Of a DNA stretch of 64,000 bases, positions 35,886 to 47,106 are shown in pieces. A program made the translations under genes and the position numbers. The stretch comes from Xylona heveae TC161 (lineage: Eukaryota > Ascomycota > Xylonomycetes > Xylonales > Xylonaceae). Position 1 is the first letter of the stretch. Each line of letters opens with the position of its first letter. The stretch is from assembly GCF_001619985.1 (NCBI RefSeq), contig NW_017264197.1:1550001-1614000 (forward strand), read 5' to 3'. Below the pieces are notes generated by a model. That model saw nothing but the letters and a program-made list of their open reading frames with translations, made no database searches and was not told the DNA's origin.

Positions 35886-38800
35886 ATGGAGCCTTTTACA
35901 TTTGCCAGCTCGGGTGAGCTCGAGATCCCCGTCAGCGTAAGAATGTATGTTTCCAAGTGCCACTCGTTGCCTTTTCGAGGAGTTTGCTGATTTAAAAGCA
36001 TATAGTGGAAGTTTAGATGGCTATCAGACACCGATACCCTTTTCTAAGCTAGTCTACCGTCCTGACTTGCGCTACATTGGCTCAAACATGAGGTAGATGC
36101 CTTTCTAGCTAAGCTAGGTTCAACTGATATATTGATCGGCTGACATTTGGCAGTCCTCATTCTGATCTTTATGTTACTGTGCAGCTTTGGGCAGACTCGA
36201 AGCCTCTCACAGTACCCGTCCAAACTGCTTACAAGGCATTTAAGACGGAGAGGATTTGGAACGAATGGCTCACACTTCCAATCGACTACGCTACGCTTCC
36301 TCTCAGCGCTCAGCTCGCTATTACAATCTGGGATCTTTCTCCGACTGGTGGCGAGAGTGCCAGAGGACATGCAATCCCTTTTGGCGGTACTACTGTTCCT
36401 CTCTTTGACAGTGATAATACATTACAAAAGGGTCGTCAGAAGTGTCGTGTCTATCGACATAAAGCAGCCGATGGCTTATCTGAAACAACTACTCCTTCTA
36501 TCCGTCGGCCACGCTACCAACTGAAGATTGACAAGCGCAAAGTGGAGGAGAATGGCGACGATGAATATGAGACCGACCGCTTAGAAAAACTCTTTAAAAA
36601 GCATGAAATGGGAGAGATACAGCGTGTGGATTGGCTCGATCAGCTCGTCTTTCGTCAACTTGAGAAAAGAGGTCTCAATGCACAGCCGCCGCCAAAGAAG
36701 CCGGTCAAGAAGCATTCTGATAGGAATAGGATTGCAGATGGGCATGAATATTCTGAAGATGAAGGATCCGACAATGATGAAGACGATCAGTTTGTCCTTT
36801 ACATCGACCTCCCACGCTTCGATTTCCCAATCGTGTTTACGGATCATGAATATCCTCCGCCGCCCATTTCTTCGCATCCACACCACGTACCTACAGCCGT
36901 AAGCCACAAACCTCCGCCAGAGGTGCAACTGGGACCGGGTGTCAAAGGCATTCATGGTTCAGATGATGAAAATAATCCTTTCGGTGGAAGGTTAATCAAG
37001 ATTTACGATCCAGAAGTTGGTGCGAGGGACAATCCTGCAGAGAGCATGCACCGTCGCTTGGTCCGTAGCCATCGTGCAGGTGTTCTAGACCGTGATTTGA
37101 AACCGAATGCGAAGATCCGGGACGAATTAAACGTAAGTTTTGCTGTGTTTATATTGCTATCAGATCCAAATTGCTGATCATTTCAAGGTTATCATGTCAT
37201 ATGGTCCAACTCAAGAGCTCAATGCCGAAGAGAAAGACTTGGTTTGGAAGTTCAGGCATCACCTGACTCGTGATAAAAGAGTACGCTGTTATTAGTCCTT
37301 CCCTCAACATGAATGTACTAATATCAGTTCCAAGGCATTGACAAAGTTTGTCAAGTCGGTCTCTTGGCATGACCAGAGCGAAGCTCGTCAGGCAGTGCAA
37401 ATTCTTCCTAAGTGGACCGAGATAGATGTAGATGATGCTTTGGAGCTCCTTGGGCCGACGTTTGACAGTCCAGCTGTCAGAGCGTACGCTGTTGAACGGT
37501 TGAGAAAAGCCGATGATGAGGTACGACCTACATCCACCGAGTTCTTTGCCCCAGACAAATTATATCTGACAGATGCCAGGAACTCTTATTGTATTTGCTT
37601 CAACTGGTGCAGGCCCTCAAATTTGAAAAGCTTCCTACTGAAAACCCCGATGAAGCTGCGGAGGATTCCTCTCTTGCTGGCTTCCTCATATCTCGAGCTA
37701 CTCAGAACATTGTTTTAGGAAGTTATCTGCATTGGTACCTCATGGTTGAATGCGATGATCGCAGCCCTGATCAGGCGCAAGAATACCGCAAGCTTTTTGC
37801 TAGAGTTGAGTTTAATTTCATGACCGAACTGCTCAAGGTACGCCGTTTATCAATTCTGAAACTTTGTGGAACGGGAGCATCTGACAACATCGATAGACGC
37901 CGCATGGACCAGAACAGCGCAAAACACTTCTTCGGCAAGGCGAACTCATCACCATTCTATCAAAGATTTCAAAGGAGATTCGATTTTCTCGTGAAGATCG
38001 TCCACACAAAATTGAGCGTCTCAAGCGATTCCTGGCTGATCCGAAGAATGAGCTAAACTCATTTGATCCACCTCTTCCGCTGCCGCTTGATCCATCAGTA
38101 TCTATTGTTGGGATCTTCCCCGATGACTGTCTTGTCTTCAAATCTTCATTGTTTCCTCTCCTGATTCCATTCAGAACAGCAGATGGCCGCAAGTACCCCA
38201 TCATCTTCAAGACCGGAGACGATCTTCGACAGGATCAATTGGTCATCCAGATCATAACACTTATGGACCGTCTGTTGCGCAAGGAAAATTTGGATCTCAA
38301 ATTATCACCATACCGCATCCTTGCTACCAGTGCAAATGCTGGAGCGGTGCAATTCGTTGGCTCCATGAGCTTGGCCGCAGCAGTGACAAAATACAAGGGA
38401 AGCATTCTTGCTTATCTTAAGGCTAATAACCCCGACGAGAGTGAGCCACTTGGCGTACGCAAAGAAGCGATGGAAACCTATGTAAAAAGTTGTGCGGGGT
38501 ATTGCGTGATAACTTATCTACTTGGCGTTGGTGATCGCCACTTGGACAATCTGCTTCTCGCTCCTGATGGTCAGTATCCTTCAGTCTCTTTGCACTTTAC
38601 GCATTGTCGACCATACTGACATGCTTTAAAGGTCACTTTTTCCACGCTGACTTTGGTTTTATCCTTGGGCGTGATCCAAAACCGTTTCCTCCAGCAATGA
38701 AACTCTGCAAAGAAATGGTCGAAGGCATGGGCGGCGCAAATTCGGCTCATTACGCTGCATTCAAGCAATACTGCTTCACAGCATACACAACCTTGAGAAA

Positions 38801-39032
38801 GTCCTCAAATCTGATTCTCAATCTTTTTAGCTTGATGATCGATGCCAACATCCCAGATATCAAAATGGAGCCCGACAAGGCCGTTATCAAAGTGCGCGAC
38901 CGCTTCCACTTGGAAATGAGCGAAGAGGAGGCTATCAAGCATTTTGAAGCATTGATTGGCGACAGTGTCAATGCCATTTTCCCGGTGGTGATTGATCGAT
39001 TGCATGGCTTGGTCCAGCACTGGCGAGCGTAG
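35886..39032 (+). CDS. vps34: Vps34, class III phosphatidylinositol 3-kinase
   Basis: Eight exons (35886-35944, 36006-36092, 36154-37132, 37188-37280, 37335-37520, 37580-37837, 37897-38569, 38632-39032) give 911 aa. Order: C2 domain (PHSDLYVTVQLWADSKPLTV), helical accessory domain (DKRALTKFVKSVSWHD onward, to about 550), then the lipid kinase domain with Lys659 in FKTGDDLRQDQLV, catalytic loop GVGDRHLDNLLL (764-775) and DFGFILG (Asp785). It makes PI3P on endosomes and phagophores with Vps15 and Beclin/Vps30, driving vacuolar sorting and autophagy. The start MEPFTF matches the usual fungal N-terminus. An in-frame ATG 210 nt upstream (35676) would add 70 mostly acidic residues without a stop. 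Confidence 0.96.
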
Positions 39033-39462
39033 TTTACGTTCTTTGATGATTATAATCAATTACGGATACCCTTAGGCGCATTGGTACTCGGCAAGGCATA
39101 ACTTAGCATCAAGTCATATAAATGGCGTATCGGTTCTTCATATTAAAGATTCAAATTGCTGCATGGAATGAGGTTATTTTATCTATCTAGATAGATAAAG
39201 AAAATTTATCATATGAATCTGTAATTGCACGTCTTCTCGCTCTGTGGCCCTGACATGGTTACCGCTCCTCTCCCTACTACGTAGTAGAACCAAGTTGACC
39301 GTTACCCGGCGCACAGACCAACCACCGTAAAGAGGATTCTCGGGCTTGGGCAAATCCCCGAAGCCGCCCGCATCTTCAGCTTCTCAGTCTGCGCTCTTGT
39401 CGCAGCACATCCAACAACTTTTTGAGATCAAAGCTGGCCATTCTCATTAAGCGCTTTTCAAA
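39033..39462. other. VPS34 3' flank and ISY1 promoter
   Basis: A perfect 22-bp palindrome at 39178-39199 (core ATCTATCTAGATAGAT) lies 146 nt past the VPS34 stop, just before an A/T-rich stretch, where a 3' end signal could lie. The right half is the ISY1 promoter and leader. No ORF of note. Confidence 0.45.
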
Positions 39463-40631
39463 ATGGTGAGTCAACAAGATTTTTTCGGAACCTTATTTCT
39501 TCCACCAACATGCTCCCCTCTCTTCAACCGATTGATCGACGGAATGGAGCTGGATCGAATCATCCAAATCCTTGTCCGCAAAGTCATCTAGCTGCAGGCA
39601 CTTCAACTGCATTGTTTACATCTTATACGAGCTTGCTCTCGAGGACATCCCTTTGGCGCCGTCTTTCAACCCTTTTCTCCATCTCGAACTCATGGCTTTC
39701 TCACTTAAGCTCAATGATTTCAAACGACCTCAAAGACTAATCACAGTTTGCTTTCTGCAGGCGCGAAATTCAGAAAAGGCGCAGTCCATGCTCTTCAGGT
39801 TCCGCGCGCAGCAAGCCGCGGACCTGGGCATCGTAGACGCCGGCCGCACCCGCCGTCCCAAGATGATCACGGAGTGTAACTCGATTCCGATCTGCGAAAA
39901 ATGGCGGGGTCAGGTACTCAAAGAGATTTCGCGAAAAGTGTCAAAAATCCAGGACACGAGCTTATCCGACTATCAAATTCGTGATATCAATGACGAAATC
40001 AACAAGGCCATGCGGGAAAAGCATATGTGGGAAGTGCAAATACGAAATTTAGGCGGGCCGAATTATATGCGCGGGGGGAGAGTATACGATGACGAGGGCA
40101 GAGAAATACCTGGAGCAGGAAAGGGCTACCGGTATGTCATATCATTACCTTCACGGGTTTCGTACTGCCCGTTTTTGAACGAACAGTGTCTACCTTGCCG
40201 GGGTTGAATTTCGTTCGATCCAGTGTCTTGTCTGCAAATTATAAACTAACATATGAAACAAAAGGTATTTCGGCCGGGCACGTGAGCTTCCCGGAGTCAA
40301 GGAACTCTTCGAAGCGGCCAAACCAAAACCAAGCACGGAAGCAGCAGAAATAAAACAACGCGCCGAGCTGCGCAAGCAAGTTGACGCTGGATACTATGGT
40401 TACAATCTCGACGAAGAAGACGGAACGCTGGTCGCGTATGAAGCCCAAAAGGAGAAAGAATCATTTGAGGCCCTGCAGCATTCCGGTCGAGACGACGACA
40501 AATCAACAGATTGGGAACCCCTACCCGGAGATCCAGGAGACGGACAATCGTGGCGATTGCCCACGCAAGAGGAAGTGCAAGAGGAACTCGTCGAGCGAAG
40601 ACGTCGGAGGTTGTTGGATAAGTTGAGCTAG
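39463..40631 (+). CDS. isy1: Isy1-like pre-mRNA splicing factor
   Basis: Three exons (39463-39465, 39761-40131, 40265-40631) give 246 aa. The first coding exon is only the ATG, followed directly by a GTGAGT donor and a 295-nt intron; the second exon starts ARNSEKAQSMLFRFRAQQAA, so the protein opens MARNSEKAQ exactly as in the Isy1 family. Further family text is RTRRPKMITECNSIPICEKW, EISRKVSKIQD and the RYFGRARELPGVKELFE block restored by the second splice. Isy1 belongs to the Prp19-associated NineTeen complex and helps position the branch helix during the first step of splicing. A charged C-terminal tail ends in RRRRLLDKLS. Confidence 0.95.
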
Positions 40632-41320
40632 GCGAACATTTTCCATTATGTTTTCTTGAGTGTCGCAAGTTTTGTTTGGTCGTTGTGGGTTCCGGCCTAT
40701 CGAAAACATACGGAGACAGAGTGGACTCATTGCTGGGAGTTAGTTCAGCGCGGAAAAAGTCGATGCCTCACCCTTGCAACAGTGAATACGGTTGCGGGGG
40801 TTCGGCATAGTGGATGTTGCAGTGCAAGTTCAAATTCTGTGCCTGTCGAGCGGTGGTACATTCGTTTGCCTTACATATTCTGATTGGTCAGGCGTTACTA
40901 TGGGGGAACGGGAACCTAACCTTTTATTTATTTATTTTTTTGATACAACCTCTTTCTTTTCTTATATATATGTATTCATCTTTTATATCTTTGTTTCCAT
41001 TTCCATTTCTTCACTTTTATGCTTCCCAATTTTAATTATCTCATTATATCTAAATTGGATTTAAAATATATGTTAACTTGAATATCATAAAAAACAAGGG
41101 ATTTTCTACACTTTGATATTTGAACTCTGCTTCTTTTTTCCCAACTTTTCCCCTTCCTCGATCTCCCGCCCCTTTCCTCATTCCCTCGCTCTCTTATCTC
41201 TACCATCGCCACAATATATTTGAGAACCAAATATCCAGCATGCCAAAGTCCTTCTCATCCCCGAGCCTGAGGAGCCAGGCCGCTTTCCACCTCTCGAGAC
41301 AGGGTCACAGGGCCACAAGG
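40632..41320. other. intergenic region
   Basis: 3' flanks of ISY1 (+) and the small secreted protein gene (-), which converge here. The centre (about 40930-41210) is T/C-rich and gives long spurious Phe/Ser-rich frames. No further gene is seen. Confidence 0.45.
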
Positions 41321-41665
41321 CTAAGAAGTACATCCTCCAACCTCCCACGACGCAAGCGTATACTTGTTCGCATAACAAAACTTCTCATCCGAGGGATCGT
41401 ATTCCAGCCCGACATAATTTTCCGGACATCCATCCTTCTCGTACGTGATAAAGTACGCGCAATTTTGCGCATCAATGTCTGCAAACTCAAACGACTGAAC
41501 CCCGCCGTCGGTGTTGATGCACCCGCTGTCTCCGCTCCCCGTGTGCGTGAACCCTCCGGCGCCGCAGTTGGTGCTGGTATATGTGCTCACGGTCCAGGCG
41601 TGGGTGGTTGTTGCGAGGAAGGAGCAGGAGAGTGTAAGGATGGCGGCGAGGTTGGAGAGCTGCAT
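41321..41665 (-). CDS. small cysteine-rich secreted protein (effector-like)
   Basis: Single exon, 114 aa. Residues 1-23 are a signal peptide (MQLSNLAAILTLSCSFLA then TTTHA) with cleavage likely after Ala23. The mature chain of about 91 residues has six cysteines (34, 49, 69, 80, 97, 112), enough for three disulfides, and is acidic and rich in Gly, Thr and Tyr. No GPI signal, no Kex2 site and no known domain are visible. Such proteins are common in fungal secretomes, where some act as effectors or surface proteins. The ATG at 41665 is preceded by an A-rich leader, a usual fungal start context. It is flanked by a long gene-poor stretch on its promoter side. Confidence 0.8.
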   Translation of the reverse strand: MQLSNLAAILTLSCSFLATTTHAWTVSTYTSTNCGAGGFTHTGSGDSGCINTDGGVQSFEFADIDAQNCAYFITYEKDGCPENYVGLEYDPSDEKFCYANKYTLASWEVGGCTS

Positions 41666-43575
41666 TTTTTTTTATTCTTCTTCGACTGCTGTTCCTCGAC
41701 TGCTTTATTGCTTATTGGAGAATTGATTAGCTATGATAGGCCCCCTAGTCAAGGGTTGATTGGCAAGGAGTATGTATGTGTGTTTGAAAAGCAAAAAGGG
41801 CGTACCTCTGGTATATATATTCTCTATTTATTCCTTCGGCCTGGATCTATAGCTTCACCAATCTTAGGCGCCAAGGGATCAAGCTCTGAGCCTAAAAGTT
41901 GCTCCTGGGAATAACAAAGTTTTGATCAACGCGTACAGAGATTCGAGCAGAGGAAGACAAGCTGTTTAAATAGATAACTATTCAATGGAACTCCCGCATG
42001 GTTTCAACGGCTTCATGGAATGCTTGGAGATAATCGATAGGTGACCGTGCTAGATAGTCAATTTCTTTCCTTTTTCCCTCTTTCAACGGATAAGACTGTC
42101 TGACCGCCCTGATCGATGCTGGGAAAAATTATACAGCTTGGTTCTCTGAAGTGGGGCAGATCGTATCAACGACCCTCCCGGGTGCTCGCGAGGATTAGAT
42201 AGAGTCTCATGCACTGCCTCCTTGTATTGCAGCTGCAAAATTGAGCAGGGCTGGTCCGGGTTTGCAAAAATCATGATAACTGAGCTGAAAGCCTGAAGCG
42301 CGAGGTAATAACGTAAGTCCTGGCCGCGTTCTTTTTTCCGTGATAATGTGCAAATAGATCCTACGGCCTGCCTATTCACGGAATGATCGTCATTGAAAAA
42401 TTGATGGACTGGATCGTCTGCATCAATCAAGGCTATTAGTTTGCGCAAAAGGTAAATAGAATAGCAAGTCATATCTTTGTTTCTCCTGGTAGACAGCTGG
42501 ACCTCGAAGAACTGGGTAGTGACTGTAAACTGACCCTACCGGCTCCTATCCGTCGCATTTAACGCTTGAGCAAGCCACTGCCGATCACTAAATTATAGCG
42601 GCACTCTTAATTAGCTTTGGCGATAATTGGCGCTGGAGTATCAACCACAACCTTCTGATTATTCTGGCCGAACTGATAACATATTGCTGGATTGGTCCTC
42701 GTTGGCTCTCAGTGAGGGATATTTCAAAAAGAGTATCAAAGCATATCAAGCCCATCCATGATTCTTCTTTGATGAATTACAAGCAACAGAACCCCTTGTA
42801 GATGTGCGTATCTAAGCCCTAGGCATGGGCCGATTCGGCCTGTCTGCCGATAGATCGGGGCCGCAAGGAAAGACCCCTGGAGGACATGGAATAATAGGTG
42901 AGGCTTGCTTATCAAGGACCTTGAAGGATCGCTTGTGTCTGTTTTATCAAACATATGGTACGGTTTTAACCGTATCTGTTGGAGTGAAGGGAATCGGATC
43001 AACAGTGCTCGAGAAAACGGCCCCCAAATATTCAAGGCGGGTGGTGATAAGAAACATGCTGGACCGGATATTGTAGTCCCGTGGATAACTTGAGGAGATG
43101 AAGTCATTTAATCTCTGGCATTCAGTATCTCGAAAGCTGCGGAGCAGAAATGAGTTAATTATATGTTTTTTCAATAAAAAAAACGGAAATTAAAAAGGAT
43201 GCCTGCTACTACATTTAAGGCACTCAGCGATAATTCTTTACCCGTCTGATTGCAAAATGTGAGCATGTATTATCTTTCTCTGTCATAGAATGCTATAAGC
43301 TCAATAATCCTTTAACTCTCATGACAAAACGTATGCTCCTCTCTCGTGACATATTGACTGAGAATGTGACCCATAAACAATAAAGCTGACCGACACTTCT
43401 TAAAATCATGCCATTGGAAAAATACACAAGCTTGATAAACCCATATGTCCAGTCATGCCACTGTACGTTGCAAGCCAGCTTGAACGCACGACAGCGAATT
43501 GAGCGGAAATAAAAACATCATTAGAAAATAGGTAAGATGGTAGATCGCGTTGAGTTCCTGCTCCTTCGATCGGTA
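41666..43575. other. gene-poor region
   Basis: This contains the promoter of the secreted-protein gene and the 3' flank of the GT8-like gene. The only coding-like segment is the minus-strand ORF at 42083-42472, listed separately. The plus-strand frames around 42825-43107 have no recognisable content. Confidence 0.4.
42083..42472 (-). CDS. possible gene fragment, unknown
   Basis: An ATG ORF of 129 codons with good amino-acid balance: YSIYLLRKLIALIDADDPVH, QFFNDDHSVNRQAVGSICTL, YYLALQAFSSVIMIFANPDQ. The same frame is open upstream of the ATG for about 23 codons (QFFEVQLSTRRNKD) back to a possible acceptor (ACTACCCAG), so it may be a downstream exon of a larger, perhaps decayed gene. The helical AFSSVIMIFANP segment faintly resembles the C-terminal half of the fungal transcription factor MHR domain, but this is weak. 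No zinc cluster was found nearby. Confidence 0.35.
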   Translation of the reverse strand: MTCYSIYLLRKLIALIDADDPVHQFFNDDHSVNRQAVGSICTLSRKKERGQDLRYYLALQAFSSVIMIFANPDQPCSILQLQYKEAVHETLSNPREHPGGSLIRSAPLQRTKLYNFSQHRSGRSDSLIR

Positions 43576-44917
43576 CTAGTCCCCTCTCCATATATCCAGT
43601 TCTAATCCGCAGTGATCGTATCGTCTTCCTTTATATGTGTCGTAAAGCATATCCCAGATCTTAGCGGCATCTTGGTTTCTCGGACGAGCTGATTGCTTCA
43701 TTTCTCGTGGCACTTCATACTCTGGCCCACGAAGCGGCGGGTCCCAGAGGTGGACGAATGCTGTTTCGGTCCAGAAGGCGGTGGAGTTGAAGAACGTATC
43801 CTCTCTGATGTTGCGCAATGAAGAAGACATGGTGGAAAGGGTTACATGGGAGCCGTCAGGATTGATAGCATGCGCTGGCGGAATGTTGATAGGAAACTTG
43901 GCAGTCTCGAGTATTGTTGTTGCAGCAGCTTTCGAGACTTGCGGCTGTTGTAGGAAAGCGAGGGATTGATGATTTTCTTGGGATGGCGAGATTAGAAAGA
44001 GGCTTGACGACGCGGATGCAGTAAGTGCGTCAAGTGAAATTGTTTCAGCATCAATTTGGGAGGAAGGAAATGTGAGGATATTATCGAGAGGGGAAGAGTC
44101 GAGAATGATGCTCGAGGAGGATAGATGTATGAGACGAGTGTATTCTGTAAGGGAATACAATAGAGAGAGCGGGTAGGATGACGGCGCAGATTCTGTTGAG
44201 TACTTTGTTAGTTATTCCATCATCGATCCAAGAATTATAAAACACTGTCTCTCTGAAGCAGCACCGAGAGCACTTACCATCTGTTCCGGAAAGCAACGGG
44301 TCAAGTGGCTTCAGTATAACACCGTATCTCTTTGCAGCAATCTTCAATAGCCGCCGACTGGTAGATAGATACGGATCCGACACCTCTCCCGATTGCGTGA
44401 TAGCCCAGGTTTTTGGAAACATTAATACACGGTGGGCCGGGCTTTTCAGGTCATGCAGTGTGCCGAAAAGCATCACGCTTGCGCATAGTTTTGTAGGATC
44501 GGCCACGAGCTGCACATACGCGACTTGTGACCATTTCTCTGCGGCAATGTCGTCTTCCTTGGAGGATAAAGTGGACTGATGCGCTTCATTCTCTGAAGCA
44601 GCAGGAGCATTGCCAAATGTTTTTGGTACTGAAGTCGCGATTTGTACGGATTGTGCATTATGCTGAGCTTGTGCTTGCACCGGCTTGATTGCTTGTTGCA
44701 GGCTGTGGACCGTCCGTTGTTGGAGAACGTAGCCGGATAGGAAGAGAAGAGAAGTGAAGAGAAATACTGAGCATTGTTATATGTTAGCGAATTCTGAACG
44801 AGCATGAAGGAGTGAAATTGATTTAAGGTTTCCAATGTTCAATTCCGAGGAATGGAGGAATGCCGTACCAACGAATGACGATATGCCCGCCGATATCTGC
44901 CCGCTTGTGAGCAGCAT
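43576..44917 (-). CDS. GT8-like glycosyltransferase (GNT1-type), Golgi membrane
   Basis: Three exons (44917-44869, 44766-44278, 44192-43576) give 384 aa. After splicing, the N-terminus forms a type II anchor (about residues 8-30, ISAGISSFVVFLFTSLLFLS), followed by a Gln/Ala-rich stem. The luminal part opens with KWSQVAYVQLVADPTKLCAS and HRVLMFPKTWAI, the start of fungal GT8-like proteins related to yeast Gnt1, which transfer GlcNAc or other sugars to N-glycans. The usual DXD position appears as LDSSPLDNIL, so metal binding may differ from the canonical motif. The C-terminus reads CGLELDIWRGD. It shares a 347-bp divergent upstream region with PRP38. The exact sugar donor is unknown. Confidence 0.78.
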
Positions 44918-45264
44918 TTTTGCGCCGGTCTGCACGCAAGCTAGGCGTGATGTCAGACACTTCAGCGGCGAAGCGCTAAGAAACGTATTTTTGAAAGAAG
45001 AATGAGAAAACTTATCATCGATAACCTACTACGATATCAGGTGGATATCAGCAACTCCGCGCGCGTGTTGACAGGGCGCTCAGGGGGTGATCGTCGCCCG
45101 GGAAACAATCGGAACCCATCGTATCATATCATATCGCGATCATCAATCTCGCCATTTTCTCGCGACTGAAGTCCGCCCTAAGCACCTAGCTGCTGGCAAC
45201 AAAAGCTTCTCGACGTAATTGCTTCGAATCTTTCACGTTAATTTCCCTCCCAATCTCTATCACA
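44918..45264. promoter_or_regulatory. divergent promoter, GT8-like / PRP38
   Basis: 347 bp between two ATGs facing away from each other. It contains an ATCATATCATATCGCGATCA segment with GATA-like and palindromic elements around 45121-45144, and a T/C-rich leader before PRP38. No TATA box is evident. Confidence 0.45.
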
Positions 45265-46092
45265 ATGAGCGGTCACAAGGCCGATGCCAAGGCGCTGCTG
45301 GACGACCGTGGATACTCTGGCCCTCTGATCCGCGGCGAAAACCCAGCAAACCTGATCGAGAAGCCGCTCCAAGACCGCATCACCGAGACATATTATTGGA
45401 AGGAGCAATGTTTCGCATTGAACGAGGCATCGCTTTGCGATCGTGCTGTCGACATGAATTTCATTGGCGGTACGTATGGACAACAGAAGGCCTCGCCATT
45501 TCTATGTCTTGTGTTCAAGCTGCTACAATTGCAACCTGAACGGGAGATTGTCCTCTATTACCTGCATAATGAGGAGGGATTTAAGTACGTTTTTCGCCGC
45601 AGCTACTTTTTTTAATCTCGCATATTCGTTGAAATGTTACATTATGCTTTTTGAATGCGTCTTCCAAGGACCAATTTAGCTAACAAATGCAGGTACCTCA
45701 CTGCGCTCGCTGCATTCTATATCCGCCTTACCTTTGAGCCTGTTGAAATCTACAAGGCGCTTGAACCCCTTCTCTCAGACTACAGAAAGCTGCGACGGAG
45801 AAGAAACGATGGTTTCATGATAACACACATGGATCAGTTCATTGATGATCTTCTCACGAAAGACCGCATGTGCGGAACAACACTCTGGAAACTACCCAAG
45901 CGACAGCTGCTGGAAGACTTGGAATTGCTAGATGAACGTGTCAGTCCGTTAGCAGATGAGATCGAGGCAATCGATAACGAAAATGATGATGCGCGGGAAG
46001 GCGATGAAAGCCGAGAAGGAAGCGATTATGAGAGGAGAAATGGCGCGAATGGACGATCACGGTCGCGCTCAAGGTCATCTGAGGGAAGATGA
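45265..46092 (+). CDS. prp38: Prp38, U4/U6.U5 tri-snRNP splicing factor
   Basis: Two exons (45265-45584, 45693-46092) with a 108-nt intron carrying a GCTAAC branch site give 239 aa. The PRP38 domain covers almost the whole protein: ENPANLIEKPLQDRITETYYWKEQ, then CDRAVDMNFIGGTYGQQKAS, SPFLCLVFKLLQLQPE, LHNEEGFKYLTALAAFYIRL across the splice, and LLSDYRKLRRRRNDGF. Prp38 is needed for spliceosome activation and release of U4. The tail is acidic and then Arg/Ser-rich (RSRSRSRSSEGR), a short RS domain as in metazoan homologues. Confidence 0.96.
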
Positions 46093-46998
46093 GCAAGTCG
46101 CAAGCATTTCTAACAGCCAATTGGTTGCATGGAGTCTAGGCGTTTGGATCTCCCGGTTTCCTTTGTCAAGCATACTGCAGACGTGCGGCGCCCAGACTTT
46201 GGACTGTGCATCGACTATTTCTGCGTCCAAGAAATATCTCCAGAGATACCAAACGTTCAGCGGGATCCTACGTCTTGCCTTTGCGCCGCTCGTTTATGGT
46301 CGTTGCAGCAACCAGTCATCTACATTACGACACCTTGGCACGAATCCGGCGCAACTGAACCAACGACATACACTCCCAAACTCCGAAGCCAGTGTCTTTT
46401 CTATCTCCGACTAGCGGCCCCTAAAGGCATTTGACCAGAACTGTAGGCTCTACGTATCATCGCTACAGCTATGATATTTTCACGGAGAAGAAGCAGCCAA
46501 TCCTTATGCTACCATCCAGCAGGACCCACGCTTCGCTACCAAAACACCGCGAGAAGTCCTCCAAAAGCATTTCAAATTTGTAAATTTATCAAAATATACC
46601 CTATATCAGTAGCAATTCACTTTATTTTCAATTTTAATTCAAAATTGGGCCTCAAAACGAATTCCGGTCATCAAATCAGTACTCTCCATTTGGCATAACT
46701 TCTTAGAAAAAAACCCTTCAGCCCGCTCAATTTAATTCCAGATTATCCATTTCAATGGCGTTGTACGGCTCTGTCCTAGCAAGCTGACCAAGTCGCAAAT
46801 ATGTGTCCTGGTTCATCATCCCGCAAATAATGTTTCCCTACTTGAGTTTCCTTGAGTTTCCTTAATTCGAATCCGCCGTTCCTCGTTCCGTTCCCTGACC
46901 CAGTTGCTACGACCAAGGACGGCTGGTGACCGAAAGCGATACAGTCTCTTTTCTGCAATACATATCCTTCTAACCCCTTGCATTTAACAACAAGAAAT
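46093..46998. other. intergenic region
   Basis: 3' flank of PRP38 and upstream region of the tRNA gene. A 12-bp motif (TTGAGTTTCCTT) is repeated in tandem near 46844-46864. No gene is supported. Confidence 0.45.
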
Positions 46999-47106
46999 GG
47001 TCGGTTAGCTCAGTTGGTTAGAGCGTGGTGCTAATACCTCAATGGTTCCTTACTTTGTAAGGAATAGCTGACGCCAAGGTCGCGGGTTCGACCCCCGTAC
47101 TGACCA
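46999..47106 (+). tRNA. tRNA-Ile (AAT) with a 34-nt intron
   Basis: The mature gene is 46999-47036 plus 47071-47106. The 7-bp acceptor stem (GGTCGGT/ACTGACC, discriminator A), D arm (TTAGCTCAGTTGGTTAGAG), anticodon stem TGGTG/CGCCA, loop CTAATAA with anticodon AAT, and T arm GGGTTCGACCCCC are all present. The intron 47037-47070 sits after position 37, the canonical place. Within it TTCCTTAC-TTT-GTAAGGAA forms an 8-bp hairpin. A run of T follows directly at 47110 as the Pol III terminator. A and B boxes match the D and T arms. t6A37 on this tRNA is a possible substrate context for the TCD enzyme in this window. Confidence 0.96.
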
